Assembly: GCF_003086295.3 (NCBI RefSeq)
Contig: NC_092047.1
Coordinates: 65,204,054 to 65,268,053 of the forward strand
Direction: 5' to 3'
DNA: 64,000 bases
DNA from: Arachis hypogaea
Taxonomy: Eukaryota > Streptophyta > Magnoliopsida > Fabales > Fabaceae
In this document: in pieces, positions 22,260 to 34,261 of the stretch
Numbering within the stretch: the stretch's first letter is position 1
Layout of the letters: every line of letters starts with the position of its first letter
The notes under the pieces: model-generated
Seen by the model: the letters and a program-made list of their open reading frames with translations, nothing else
Databases searched by the model: none
What the model was told of the DNA's origin: nothing
Program-made: the position numbers and the translations under genes

Positions 22260-22860
22260 GCTAGTGTCAACGTTGGCCTCAACGTTTGCAAGAAAACATT
22301 GAATCAAACGTTGGCTTGAGAAATAATTTCCAAAGGGTTGGGCGTTAGCGCCAACGTTGGACTCAACGTTGGTGCACCAACGTTTTTCCACCCACGCGTG
22401 CATGTCGCCTACGCGTACGCGTCAAAACGGCGTTTTGCGCGTGTGCGTTGCTCACGCGTGGGCATATCTGGCCAAAATACGGATCCACGCATGCCCATTG
22501 AATGCAATTCTTCAAATCCAATTTTTGGGTAGCTTATCGCGAACGTTGGAGGCAACGTTTGAGGTAGCGTTGGACCTCCAACATTCGTTTAGTCACGCGC
22601 ATGCGTGATCCACGCGTACGCGTGAATGATCAATTTTTCTATTTCACGCGTGCGCGTGACACATGCTTATACGTGGATTAAGAATTTTTCCACTTTCACG
22701 CGTACGTGTCATCGACACGTACGCGTCACCCAAATTTTTTATGGCTCCAGAATCGAAAACCATCGAAGACGTTCGAGGTAACGTGGGACCTCCAACGTTG
22801 GCACCCATTTCTTCTTTCCAAAAACGTTGCCACCAACGTTGCATATCCCTCTCTTCTTCA
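22260..22860. repeat. ACGTT and ACGCGT motif block in the element I LTR
   Basis: Interspersed CAACGTTGG-type palindromes and CACGCGT/ACGCGTGA motifs. These are two of the motif classes found separately in other LTR families here. Confidence 0.65.
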
Positions 22861-23164
22861 ATACTCTTTTCCTTTGTTTCTTCCTCTTCTTTCTTACTTC
22901 TTTCTTGCCCCATTTCTTCCTAAAATCAATCAAACAATTACCTCAAAGTTTGCTATAATCATGAGGTATTTACATCATTCATAACATCTAGTAAAAGTGG
23001 CATAAAACCTTATGAAAAAGCACATAGACAACCATGTTTAATTGATTTAGGAAATGCATGAAGTTTCAATCCAAATACTTACTTATTGTGCAAGAAAGTG
23101 CATAAAAACTTAATGAAACAAGAGAAAAATGCTTGTGAAACTAGCATAACATGACTTGTCATCA

Positions 23165-24200
23165 GCCAGCATGCCATCTCCCTCTAGGGCGTTTAACGTT
23201 CATATCTGGTGTTAAACGCCAGCAGCAGGCCAAAGTCACCCTCTCTTTGGGTTTCTAAGTGGATTTAGCACTTATTAGTTTTATTTTATTTTCTTTTTGA
23301 ATTTTTTTTCAAACAATATCTTTTAGGTTTAGAAGTTATTATTTTATTTTATTTCCGTTTGAAATTAGGATAGTATTTAAAGGAAAAGATCACTTAGGTC
23401 TAGGATCTTCTTCCTTCCTCACTTTTTAGAACCCTGTTTTGTCTGTAAGTCATGAGCAACTAAACTCCCAGGTTAAGGTTAGGAGCTCTGTTTATTCTAT
23501 GGATTGGAACTATTATTCTTCTGTTTTAGTTAATGTTTTAATTCAATTCTAAGAATTATTTTTGTTCTTAATGCTACGAACTCGGTGGAATGACAGTATG
23601 ACCCTTTTCTACTTGAGTTCTTATGATTCTCGAGAGAGTTATCTCACTTGAACTACAACTTAAAAAAATTCCTCTTAAATCACTAATTGCATGAACTAAA
23701 TCGGATATGTGACATATAATCCTGTTAGTCTCGGGTAATTAGGGTTTTCGTGGCGCTAAACTAGTTTTCTGAATATCACACTCTAATCGGAATTAAGTGA
23801 CCACGAGAGTGGCAGTTGATGAAGGTCAGAGGAGGCTAAATCACTAAGAGATTAGGGTTTAGACACTTATAGTTTTTCATAGAATGAATTATTCATTTTT
23901 AAAGTAGTTGGTAAGAAATTTTATTCTGGAAAGATAAACATCTCCGAAACCTTAACTATTTTCCCATATTGTTTTCACACCAGACTTTTAATTGCTTTCT
24001 CTATTTTTTTTGCTTATTGTTTATGCGAATTGCTATTCACCATACCCCTTTCTAATTCGCCTGAGTAAGTCTAACTTGACAACCATTGCTTTCTCATTCT
24101 GACAATCTTCATGGGATCGACCCTCACTCACCTGAGGTATTACTTGGATGACCTGATGCACTTGCCGGTTAATCTGTGCGAAATCCTAATTCGCGCTCCA
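23165..24200 (+). repeat. Element G 5' LTR, left part missing
   Basis: It holds a GGTGTTAAACGCCAG-type palindrome near 23205, the conserved GGGATCGACCCTCACTCACC...TATTACTTGG block at 24114-24155 and the end TTCGCGCTCCA next to the PBS. It belongs to the same broad LTR group as B, C and H. Confidence 0.8.
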
Positions 24201-24206
24201 AGTTTT

Positions 24207-24224
24207 TGGCGACATTGCCAGGAA
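24207..24224 (+). promoter_or_regulatory. Degenerate PBS of element G
   Basis: TGGCGACATTGCCAGGAA, a mutated tRNA-Asp PBS six bases after the LTR end. Confidence 0.75.
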
Positions 24225-24626
24225 TTGTTTGTGATTGACAACTACTAGTTGTCTTGTTGCTTAAATTAGGTATTTGTATTAGTTTTTGTTTATCTACTGC
24301 TTCTTTTTAATTTTTGATATTTTAATTTTTATTTATTTTTTTATTTTCGAATTTTGCCCTATTCATTTTCTTTTAGTTTCTGATGTTAAGTTTGGTGTGA
24401 TTTTCTCTTTTAATTTTGAAAATTTAGCATTTTCCTATTTTTAATTTTCAAAAATTTTAAGTATTTTCTTATTCCTATCTTTCAGATCTCTTAGCTTATT
24501 TGCTTGCTTTGGTTTATTTTATTTCTTATTCTTTGGATATCTCACTGAGAGCTCTCCAGACTTTGACATAGGGACTCCCACTTTTCTTTATCTTGGGTTT
24601 GTGTATGCAGGAACAGGGGGTTCACT
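24225..24626 (+). other. Element G leader
   Basis: AT-rich, non-coding. It holds one TTAAGTTTGGTGTG motif near 24386, as in the leaders of C and H. Confidence 0.6.
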
Positions 24627-25411
24627 ATGAATCCGAATGAGGATGCACAAATTGGAAGAACCCTGGGCTCTTACATAGCCCCCACTCCTGATTTCTATGG
24701 AAGGATTATTAGTGTGCCCCCAATTAGAGCAGATGATTTTGATCTCAACCCACAACTGATCATAATAGTGAAACAAAATTACCAGTTTTAGGGACTTTTG
24801 CACGAAGATCCTAACATGTTTATCTCTAACTTTTTGCAGATCTGTGATACTGTGAAGTCCAATGGAGTAGCCCCTGAAGTCTACAGGTTAATACTCTTCC
24901 CATTTACTGTGAGGGACCGAGCAAAAGAATGGCTTGATTCTCAACCCAAGGAGAGCCTGAACACTTAGGATAAAGTTGTAAGCATGTTCCTGAAAAAGGT
25001 TTTTCCCCAGCGGAGATTGTCAAAGCTGAGGATAGACGTTCAGACCTCTAGGCAGGAAGCGAGCGAGTCCCTTTATGAAGCTTGGGAGAGGTAAAAGCTG
25101 ATGCTCAGGAAATGCCCTCTAATATGTTCTCAGATTGGGTCAAGATATACATCTTCTATGAAGGGCACTCTGAGATGGCTAAGAGGTCATTGGATCACTC
25201 TACAAGTGGTTCTCTGCACATGAAGAAGATGCCCAAAGAGGCAAATGAGCTCATTGAGATGGTTGCTAATAACCAGTACCTATTCTCATCTAAGAAGACT
25301 TCAGTTAGGAAAGGAGCTCAGGAAGTGGAGACTGTAGATGTACTTCTTGCTCAGAACAAGCTTCTAGTTCAACAGATGAACCTCCTCAGTAAACAACTGA
25401 ATAACATGTAG
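24627..25411 (+). pseudogene. gag: Element G gag
   Basis: The frame from ATG 24627 shows LGSYIAPTPDFYG, DFDLNPQLIIIVKQN, FLQICDTVKSNGVAPEVYRL, WLDSQPKESL and MFSDWVKIYIFYEGHSEMAKRSLDH, then a KLLVQQMNLLSKQLNNM helix. Stops occur at 24789 (TAG), 24966 (TAG at the conserved Trp of the NTW motif, a G-to-A change) and 25092 (TAA). The domain is the retrotransposon gag domain. Confidence 0.85.
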
Positions 25412-26223
25412 AGCGCAAGCACAAAAATTCAGGGCGTCATTCCTTACAATAGGAATGATGGCTACCCTCAAGGTGGAACCTACAATAATGCTCGGTGTGT
25501 ACCTGAACAGGTCAATTATATGGTAAGTTCGCCTAGAAGTCCCAAGGATGTTCCCTACCCGTAGAGCGTTAACCATGGACTAAAAAAACAACCCAGAATA
25601 CTCCTAACTTGGCATCCATTGTAACAGAAATCGCAAAAATCTAACAAAGCTTTATGCAGAAAACCCAAGCCTCCCTTAAGAACCTAGAGATGCAAGTGAG
25701 CCAGACAAATTAGTGAATGTTTGAGCAAATAAAAGAGAAATTCCAAGCAATTCAACTGAGGACTGGCAAAATATTAGTCACTCAACATCAGAATAAGGAG
25801 AAACCGAGCAAAAAAGAGACACTAGAGAGCAAAATTGCAGTGGCAGAGAACACCACCAAGGGCGCTGAACGCCCAGGAGGGGCAATATGGGTGCTAAACG
25901 CCTAGAGAGGGGAGCATTGAACACTAGTAAAGTTTTGAAGGACGTTCCCCCATGGAACCCTGATAATCCCTTTTCGATCACTCTGGATGTGGATCTTCCA
26001 CTTTCCAAGGCTCCGGAGTACAAGGCCAAACTTCCACACTCTCAGAAGCTTCAGAAAGTAGAAAAAGACAAGCAATTCTCAAGTTTTTGGAAGTCTTTCG
26101 AAAGCTTGAGATAAACATTCCTTTTGTAGAGGAACTTGAACAAATGCCTCTATATGATAAGTTCATAAAGGAAATACTAAATAATAAGAGGGATTGGATG
26201 GAAGTAGAGACAGTGGTGCTTAC
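25412..26223 (+). pseudogene. Element G gag tail and protease start, up to the H insertion
   Basis: Broken frames include EKFQAIQLRTGKILVTQ (25740), a relic of the conserved gag-PR linker, and a palindrome-bearing stretch (GGGCGCTGAACGCCC-type, 25860-25930). The APEYKAKLPHSQKLQK and KLEINIPFVEELEQMPLYDKF blocks precede the protease. The sequence ends in the target duplication CTTAC at 26219-26223. Confidence 0.75.
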
Positions 26224-27708
26224 TGGTGCTCGCGTACGCAAAACCCACACTATTTCGTACAATAGCAGCAGTACCAGCAAGTGCACTGGGTCATCCAGGT
26301 AACACCTGAGCGAGTCAGGGTCGATCCCATGTGGATTGTGGCTTGAAGCAAGCTTATGGTTGTCTTGCAGGTCTTAGTCAGGCGGAATCAGAAGGAGTTG
26401 AATTAAGAAGTTAACTATTCGGAATTATATGATGGGAATAGAGTTGAGAGTTGGAGTTGCTTTGTCTTTCTGAAGTAACTCTGGTACTACTGTCTTCTTT
26501 GCTTGTGAATGATCTTCTTCTATGTCAGGCTATAAGTGATCAAAGCCATTGCCCGTGGTCATTGATCTCCTCTACTACAGAATGAACAAGGCCGTGGCCA
26601 GTGGTCATGATTTTCAATCTGACGAAGGGTGAAGCGCATAGTAGTCCATTCTCTTTACGATCCTACTCAAAACGCCACAGACCAGGTCGAATCTTCCAAA
26701 TCAGAGAATGCTGCTTCTTTGGATTCTAGCTTATACCAGGGAGACCCTAATCTCCCCATAAATAAGTTGAACTGGTGTCTCGAGAAGTCCCCAACGAAAT
26801 TGTGGATTAATCATTTGAGAGATGTATAACCATAGCTGTTGGCACGTGCTTTTCTTCCAGGTACTCACACGAACCCAAGTAGACGCAGGTGTTTGTCAGG
26901 CACGTTCGTCTCAATGTGATGAATAGAGCCAATTTGTCAGATTGTCCTGTTCATCATGGTGAAGATCGGGATATACAACTTAGACATAGATCAAACACGG
27001 ATCGAAGAAGAAACTGTAATACTTTTATTAATTCATAGGACTCAACAGGGCTCCTCCCCTCAACCTAGGAGGTCTAGAAACTCATACTGAAGTAAAAACA
27101 ATGGAAAAACAAAAACCTATAACTCTCCTAAATCGAAGAGGGATGAAAAAAAGGTCCAAGACTCCTGAATTACATAAAGTTAATCCCTTAAATACTAAAC
27201 AGATAACTAGTAAGGGTAAAACAGTCTATTTAGTGCTAAAACCCACTTCTGGGGCCTACTTAGTTAGTGTTTGGGTTGAGCTTTGATGAGATCCACGTGC
27301 ATTGAGGTCTCTTAGGCATGGAATTCAAGCTAGGGGGTCCTCTCTGGTCCTTTGGACGCTGGGCTCTGCATTTTGGCTGCAGGACTCCTGGAAGGGGGTA
27401 GGAAGCTGGCGTTGGATGCCAGTTTTGGGCCTTCTAATCCGAAGCAAAGTATGGATTATTATATATTGCTGGACAGCTCTGGACAGCTTCAATAGTGCTT
27501 TCTTGGTCTCTAAATCAGACTTCTGCTACAGCTCCTCAATTTCTGCCAGAAAATACCTAAAATTGTCCAAAAATACAAAAGGTCATAGTAGAATCCAAAA
27601 ATGTGAATTTAACACAAAAACCTATAAAAACACAATAAAAACTAAACAAAAACTACTAAAAACTATATGAAAGTGATGTCAAAAAGTGTATAAAATATCC
27701 GCTCATCA
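26224..27708 (-). repeat. Element H 3' LTR (reverse)
   Basis: On the minus strand it begins TGATGAGCGGAT and ends CGCGAGCACCA. It is clearly similar to 44572-46142 but shows many substitutions and small indels, so H is older than C and D. The motif GGCGTTGGATGCCAG represents the family palindrome in decayed form. Confidence 0.9.
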
Positions 27709-29157
27709 CAACACCAAATTTAAACTGTTGCTTGTCTCCAAGCAACTGAAAATACAGTAAGATGGAAAAGAAAATTAAGATACAATAAATTTCTATGTTT
27801 CAAATGAAGCTTAGTTACAATCAGATGAGCGGGACTTAGTAGCTTTTTGCTTCTGAAATCCATTGAAACTCAGAGATGTTGGCATCCTTAGGAACTTAGA
27901 ATCCAGATGTTATTATTGACTTTCCTAGTTAAGCTTATTTTGATTCTTGAACACAGCTTTTAGAGTCTTAGCCGTGACCCTAAGCACTCTGTTTTCCATT
28001 ATTACCACCGGATACATCCATGCCACAGACACTTTAACTGGGTGAACCTTTTCAGATTATGACTCAGCTTTGCTATAGTCCCCAGATAGAGGTGTCTAGA
28101 GTTCTTAAGCACACTCTTTTTGCTTTGGACCACGACTTTAACCGCTCAGTCTCAAGCTTTTCACTTGACATCTTCACGCCACAAGCACATGGTTAGGGAC
28201 AGCTTGGTTTAGCCGCTTAAGCCAGAATTTTATTCCTGTGGGCCATCCTAACCACTGATGCTCAAAGTCTTCGGCCCTTTTACCCTTTCCTTTTGGTTTA
28301 AAGAACTTTTGGCTTTTTCTGCTTCCTTTTTATTTTTCTTTTTATCTTTCGCCACTTTTTTTTTGCATGCAAGCTTTTTCTTTTTGCTGCTTTTTCTTGC
28401 TTCAAGAAACAATTTTAGAGATTTTTCAGATTATCAGTAATACTTTTCCTTTTCTTTATTCTTTCAAGAGCCAAAATTCGTAAATTTTAACTTCAAATAT
28501 GCACTATTTAATCATATATTCAGAAAATAAAAGCAAATGACACCACATCAACATAATTAAACTACTCTTATTTTAGACTTGAAATTCATGCATCTCTCAA
28601 ATTGATGCTTGATCTCTTCAATGTCACTCCTTTGTCTTTGTTAAGGCTGCTGCACAAGCTCATGTGCATGCTCTCCGGTTTGCTCCATCATCTTCTTCTA
28701 TACTTAAGAGTGGTAGAAGTCTTAAAAGCAAAGCTTTTGCCCAACACCAAACTTAAGATTTTTGCTCGTCATCGAGCAAACATGATCAATGGGGAAGAAG
28801 AAGGTGGGATAGGTGGAGCTTTTGTGGGACCTCTTGGTCCTGTGAGGCTAGAGAATTCAAGATTATTTGCTTCTCTGCATTGGCATTTAAACACCTAGGG
28901 GCTGCTCCCTGACTGGCATTCAACGCCAGCAATTCTCCCCTCTTGGGGCGTTGAACACCCAGTGAGGGCTTCCTTACTGGCGTTCAACTTCAACACTCTT
29001 TTCGGAGTGTTCTATTTTCACTGCTGTGAATTCTGTCTCTTGACTGATATACATGATCATGACTTTGACAATTGAAAGAAAAAAACAAAATGAAAATAAA
29101 TGGTTGAGTAAAGTTGGGTTGCCAATAAGCGCTCTTTTAAAGTCACTAGCTTGACCT
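27709..29157 (-). other. Element H 3' non-coding region
   Basis: On the minus strand the conserved junction sequence (GACAAGCAA...TTGGTGTTG) abuts the LTR. The duplicated TGTGGCATGGATGTATCC / CTTGTGGCGTGAAGATG module (28260-27960) and a CACCAAACTTAAG copy near 28745 are present. Family palindromes (CTGGCATTCAACGCCAG and relatives) lie at 28912-29000. No gene is recognised. Confidence 0.65.
29113..29155 (-). ncRNA. Two-hairpin RNA module, element H, second hairpin damaged
   Basis: On the minus strand hairpin 1 is GTCA-AGCTAG-TGAC (29155-29142), then TTTAAAAGAGCGCTT, then a shortened second hairpin that keeps GGCAACCCAAC but has lost most of its 5' arm. The fourth pair of hairpin 1 is A:T where element A has G:C. 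Confidence 0.6.
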
Positions 29158-29402
29158 TTAGTCTCCTAACGGAGGTGAGTATGGGCTTAGGTTTTCACCC
29201 CTGACTGTGAATTTTCTTCCTGTCCTCTCATGAATGAGCTCTACATGCTCTTGAGATAGGACACGGCTTACTGTATGTGGTATGGCTGGGTTCTTAGTGA
29301 AGACAACTCTCATGCCAGGTGAGAGGCCTTCAGTAGGAACTTTCTAGTCCCTCCAACCTTTAGGTACTTTCTTTTTAGTACCTCTATGCTTAGAGCTTGT
29401 TG
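29158..29402 (-). pseudogene. Element H C-terminal domain (integrase-tail-like)
   Basis: Minus-strand frame with TKKKVPKGWRD, KVPTEGLSPGMRVVF, RVLSQEHVELIHERTGRKF and VRGENLSPYSPP motifs, stop at 29160-29158. It aligns with the small ORF of element E, and its PG-RV...VRGE order recalls the end of the integrases of A and C (PGKLKSRW...VNGQR-KHY). One internal TAG follows GWRD. Relative to the H protease the frame is shifted by -1. I infer a relic of the integrase C-terminus kept after loss of RT and the integrase core. Confidence 0.6.
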
Positions 29403-29407
29403 AGGGC

Positions 29408-30944
29408 TGATGAGCGGATATTTTATACGCTTTTTGGGGTTAATTTCATATAGTTTTTAGTATGTTTTAGTTAGTTTTTAGTTTATTTTCATTAGTTTCT
29501 AGGCAAAATTCATATTTCTGGACTTTACTATGAGTTTATGTGTTTTTCTGTAATTTCAGGTATTTTCTGGCTGAAATTGAGGGAGCTGAGCAAAAATCTG
29601 ATTGAGGCTGAAGAAGGACTGCTGATGCTGTTGGATTCTATCCTCTCTGCACTCGGAATGGAATTTCTGGAGCTACAGAAGTCCAAATGGCGCGCTTCCA
29701 ATTGCGTTGGAAAGTAGACATCCAGGCTTTCTAGAAATATATAATAGTCCATACTTTGCTCAAGGATAGATGACGTAAACTGGCGTTCAACGCCAGTTCC
29801 ATGTTGTAGTCTGGCGTCCAGCGCCAGAAACAAGTTACAAGTTGGAGTTCAACGCTAGAAAAGGATCCAGAGCTGGCGTTGAACACCCAAAATAGCCCTA
29901 TGCACGTGATTAGCTTAAGTCTCAGCCCCAGCACACACCAGGTGGGCCCCAGAAGTGGATTTCTGCACTATCCATCTTAGTTTACTCATTTTCTGTAAAC
30001 CTAGTTTACTAGTCTAGTATTTAAACAACTTTTAGAGACTTATTTTGTATCTCATGACATTTTAGATCTAAACTTTGTACCTTTTGACGGCATGAGTCTC
30101 TAAACTCCATTGTTGGGGGTGAGGAGCTCTGCTGTGTCTCGATGAACTAATGCAAGTATTTCTGTTTTCCATTCAAAAATGTATGTTCCTATCTAAGATA
30201 TCCATTCGCACTTCAATATGAATGTGATGAACGTGACAATCATCATCATTCCTCCACGAACACGTGCCTGACAACCACTTACGTTCCACTGTAGAATGAA
30301 TGAATATCTCTTAGATCTCTTAATCGAAATCTTCGTGGTATAAGCTAGATTGATGGCAGCATTCAAGAGAATCCGGAAAGTCTAAACCTTGTCTGTGGTA
30401 TTCCGAGTAGGATTCAGGGATTAAATGACGGTGACGAGCTTCAAACTCGCGAGTGCTAGGCGTAATGACAGACGCAAAAGGATAGTAAATCCTATTCCGA
30501 TACGATTGAGAACTTGCAGATGATTAGTCGTGCGGTGACAGCGCTCCTAGACCCTTTTCATTGGAAGGATGGATGGCAGCCATTGACAACGGTGATCCAC
30601 CAACACATAGCTTGTCATAGGAGGACATGCGTGCGTGAATCAGAAACAGAGGAAAGCAGAATTTCAGAAGACAAAGCATCTCCAAAACTCCAACATATTC
30701 TCCATCATTGCATACAAGTATAATTTGTGTTCTGCCCTTTTATTCCTTGCAATCAAATTTGATAAGTGAATTATTTTATTGTTTTCCTGACTAAGAGTTA
30801 CAAGATAACCATAGATTGCTTCAAGCCAACAATCTCCGTGGGATCGACCCTTACTCACGTAAGGTATTACTTGAACGACCCAGTGCACTTGCTGGTTAGT
30901 TGTGCGAATTTGTGAAGAACTGTGATTTCCAATTTCGTGCACAA
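29408..30944 (+). repeat. Element C 5' LTR
   Basis: Begins TGATGAGCGGATA and ends TTCGTGCACAA (the 3' LTR ends CACCA). Family palindromes CTGGCGTTCAACGCCAG, CTGGCGTCCAGCGCCAG and relatives sit at 29780-29890. A weak TATTTAAA is at 30019. The conserved GGGATCGACCCTTACTCACG...TATTACTTG...GTGCACTTGCTGG block is at 30838-30898. Confidence 0.93.
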
Positions 30945-30950
30945 AGTTTT

Positions 30951-30968
30951 TGGCACCGTTGCTGGGGA
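30951..30968 (+). promoter_or_regulatory. PBS of element C (tRNA-Asp)
   Basis: TGGCACCGTTGCTGGGGA, two mismatches from the tRNA-Asp complement, six bases after the LTR. Confidence 0.85.
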
Positions 30969-31732
30969 TTGTTTGAGTTTGGACAATTGACGGTTTATTT
31001 TGTTGCTTAGATTAGGAAAAATTTTTCTTTTTGGTTTAGAGTCTTTTATTATTTATACCTTGTTAAAACACTTTAAATCTATAGCTCAATTAGCTAGAGC
31101 GTGGTGCTTATGTTCTTGGTAATTGGCTATCCTATTTTTAAAATCTTTTTCAAAAATAATTTTTCTTTGAATAAATCTTGTGCCAAACTTTAAGTTTGGT
31201 GTTTTCTTGTTGATTTTTCTTTGTTTTTCGAAAATTTTAGTTTGGTTTTCTAAAAATTTTAAGTTTGGTGTTCTCTCTTCATGTTCTTGTGTTCTTGTGA
31301 GTCTTCAAAGTGTTCTTGAGTTTTTCTTGTGTCTTGATCTTAACATTTTTAAGTTTGGTGTTCCTTGGTGTTTTCCCTCCAAAATTTTCGAAAATAAGGA
31401 GCATTAGATCTAAAAATTTTAAATCTTGTGCTATCTTATTGTTTTTCTCTCTCCTCTTTAAATTCAAAAATATCTTTTCTCTCTATTTTAAAGCAAATTT
31501 TCGAAATCTACCTTTAAAATTCAAATTTTTATTTCAAAATTTAAAACCTTTTTCAAAAATCATCATATCCTTTTTAAAACTTCCTAACCACTTTCTCTCT
31601 CATCATTTTTTTTTGAAAATATTCACCCATATTTATTTATTTTATTTTAATTTATTTTGTTTTCGAAATAAATAAATAATTAAATAAATAAAAATATTTT
31701 CTTCTATTTTACATCATCTCCCTTTCTCCATC
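30969..31732 (+). other. Element C leader
   Basis: AT-rich, non-coding, about 760 bases. It contains three TTTAAGTTTGGTGTT copies (near 31190, 31258 and 31349), each followed by a T-rich tract. The leader of H has similar copies. Confidence 0.65.
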
Positions 31733-32875
31733 ATGGACCTAAGTGAAAATGAACAGTCCAGGAGGACTCTGAGGTCATACGCTAACCCCTCTACTGCTTC
31801 ATATGGGAGCAGTATCTGCATACCTTCCATTGGAGTCAGTAGCTTTGAGTTGAATCCTCAGCTCATTATCATGGTGCAGCAAAGTTGCCAGTATTCCGGT
31901 CTTCCACAGGAAGAACCTACAGAGTTTCTGGCACAGTTTTTACAGATTTCTGACACAATACATGATAAGGAAGTAGATCAGGATGTCTACAGATTATTAC
32001 TGTTTCCATTTGTTGTAAAAGACCAAGCTAAGAGGTGGTTAAATAACCAACCTAAGTCCAGCATAAGGACATAGAAACAGCTGATAGAAAAATTCTTGAA
32101 TCAATACTTTCCTCCAAAACGGATGACACAGCTAAGGCTGGACATCCAAGGCTTTAAACAAGGAGATAATGAATCTCTTTATGATGCCTGGGAGAGATAC
32201 AGAGAGATGCTACGAAAATGCCCCTCTGAAATGTTTTCAGAGTGGGTTCAGTTAGACATCTTCTATTATGGGCTTGCAGAAAGAGCTCAGATGTCTCTAG
32301 ATTACTCAGCTGGTGGATCTATCCACATGAGAAAGACAATTGAATAAGCTCAAGAGCTCATTGATACAGTTGCCGGAAATCAGCATCTGTACCTAAGCAG
32401 TGACCCTTCCATGAAAGAAGAGGTTAAAACAGTAACTGCTAAACTCAGTCCTGTAAAACAAGCTGCTGAATTCAATTAGCAAATGGACTTTCTAACAAAG
32501 CAGTTAGCCGAATTCAAGGACAGACTACAAGAGACAAGGATGGCTAATATAAATATGGAAGAACAATTGAAGCAAACAAAACAGCAGCTGTCAAAACAAA
32601 TAACAGAAGAATGCCAAGCAGTTCAATTAAGAAGTGGGAAGACGTTAAATACCCCACCTCAAGGCAGCAAGAAGCCAAGAAATGAGCAAACCACCCAAAA
32701 TCCACCTGAGGACAGTAAGAGCCCAGGGAAAATTAATTCTGGCGCTAAAACGCCAGAAATTGGGTGGAAGGCTGGCGCTAAACGCCCAGACCATGCTCAG
32801 GACTGGTATTCAACGCCAGAAACAAGCAAGGATCTGGCGTTGAACGCCCAAAAGAAGCATAGTTCTGGCATTTAG
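31733..32875 (+). pseudogene. gag: Element C gag with nonsense mutations
   Basis: From ATG 31733 the frame shows the SSFELNPQLIIMVQQSCQYSG block, LLLFPFVVKDQAKRWLNNQPKSS, LRLDIQGFKQGDNESLYDAWE and the MFSEWVQLDIFYYGLAE motif. A helical tail and the TEECQAVQLRSGKTL linker follow. From 32735 the protein is encoded by family palindromes (GCGCTAAAACGCC-type), giving a low-complexity linker to the protease. In-frame stops lie at 32072 (TAG at the conserved Trp), 32345, 32477 and 32873. No CCHC knuckle is visible. Confidence 0.88.
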
Positions 32876-32960
32876 ATGCCAGGAACAGATGAGGAGCCGG
32901 CGTCTAACGTCACTCCAGCTTCTAACTCTGGCACTCAATTACCAGTGAGGGATCAGACAC
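32735..32960 (+). repeat. Family palindromes inside the coding linker of element C
   Basis: At least five imperfect units of the CTGGCGTT-N-AACGCCAG type, spaced 25-45 bases, lie within the gag-PR reading frame. The same motif lies in the LTRs of the element and in its pol-ORF3 spacer. Confidence 0.8.
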
Positions 32961-34261
32961 ACACAAGTGCTGATGACAACCTATCTAAAAAGGCTTCTTC
33001 AACCACTTCTGTAGGAAATAAACTTACAGCAACTAAGGTTGAGGAATATAAAGCCAAGATACCTTATCCTCAAAAACTCCACCAAGAGGAGCAGGATAAG
33101 CAATTTGCTCGCTTTGCAGATTATCTCAGGACTCTTGAAATAAAGATCCCATTTGCAGAGGCACTTGAGCAAATATCTTCTTATGCCAAGTTCATGAAAG
33201 AGATCTTGAGTCATAAGAAGGATTGGAGAGAAACTGAAAGAGTTCTCCTCACTGAAGAATGCAGTGCAGTCATTCTGAAAAGCTTTCCTAAAAAGCTTAA
33301 AGACCCTGGGAGTTTTCTGATACCATGCACATTAGAAGGTAATTGCACCAAGACAGCTTTATGTGATCTTGGGGCAAGCATCAACCTAATACCTGCATCC
33401 ACTATCAGAAAGCTTGGTTTAACTGAAGAAGTTAAACCAACCCGGATATGTCTCCAACTTGCTGATGGCTCCATTAAATACCCATCAGGCGTGATTGAAG
33501 ACATGATTGTCAGAGTTGGGCCATTCGCCTTTCCCACTGACTTTGTAGTGCTGGAAATGGAGGAACACAAGAGTGCTACTCTCATTCTAGGAAGACCATT
33601 CCTAGCAACTGGACGAACTCTCATTGATGTCCAACAGGGGGAAATAACCCTGAGAGTCAATGAGGATGAGTTTAAGTTGAATGCTGTCAAAGCCATGCAG
33701 CATCCAGACACATCAAAAGACTGCATGAAAGTTAATCTTATTGACTCTTTGGTAGAAGAGATCAACATGGCTGAGAGTCTCGAATCAGAGTTGAAAGACA
33801 TCTTTAAAGATGTTCAATCTGATTTGGAGGATTCAGAGGAAATGAAAGAGACTCTGAAATTTCCTCTGGAAGAGGAAAAACCTCCTAAACCCGAGCTCAA
33901 ACAAATACCACCATCCCTGAAATATGCATTTTGGGGAGAAGGTGACACTTTTCCAGTGATCATAAGCTCTGCTTTAAACCCACAGGAAGAGGAAGCACTG
34001 ATTCAAGTGCTAAGGACACACAAGACAGCTCTTGGGTGGTCCATAGGTGACCTTAAGGGCATAAGCCCAGCTAGATGCATGCACAAAATCTTATTGGAGG
34101 ATAATGCTAAACCAGTGGTTCAACCACAGAGGCGGCTAAATCCAGCCATGAAGGAAGTGGTGCAGAAAGAGGTCACCAAATTACTGGAGGCTGGGATTAT
34201 TTATCCTATTTCTTATAGCCCCTGGGTGAGCCCTGTTTAAGTTGTCCCCAAAAAGGGAGGC
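32876..34261 (+). pseudogene. pol: Element C protease and RT N-terminus
   Basis: The frame holds KVEEYKAKIPYPQKLHQEE, EIKIPFAEALEQISSYAKFM, the protease with CDLGASINLIPASTIRKLGL (active-site Asp near 33362) and VLEMEEHKSATLILGRPFLA, then the RT entry block LNPQEEEALIQVLRTHKTALG, HKILLEDNAKPVVQPQRRLN and YPISYSPWVSPV. TAA at 34238 interrupts the conserved PV-VVPKKGG motif; a C-to-T change of a Gln codon fits. The following Met at 34262 lies in the same frame. Confidence 0.9.

Larger units (their letters stand above)
19046..23164 (-). mobile_element. Element I: 5' LTR, PBS and gag, cut by fragment K
   Basis: Minus-strand element with 5' LTR (23164-21009), degenerate PBS, leader and gag. Everything downstream of gag is lost at the K junction or lies left of the window. 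It is inserted in the 5' LTR of element G; GCCAG at 23165-23169 is the expected target duplication on this side. The LTR resembles that of D at both ends. Confidence 0.85.
21009..23164 (-). repeat. Element I 5' LTR (reverse)
   Basis: On the minus strand it begins TGATGACAAGTCATG and ends CCCTTCATCA. It holds AACGTTGG/CCAACGTT motifs and ACGCGT-rich repeats (22260-22860) upstream of TATAAATAG (22128-22120), then a U5-like block with GGGATCGACGTCACTTTTG. It is similar in layout to the D LTRs, with a different repeat motif. Confidence 0.85.

Noticed and set aside
31079..31125. Stretch resembling a tRNA-like start (TAGCTCAATTAGCTAGAGCGTGGTGCTTATG)-type region in the C leader
   Set aside because: It recalls a tRNA 5' half (D-arm and anticodon start), but no T-arm or acceptor closure follows. 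It is at most a tRNA relic and is not supported as a gene.
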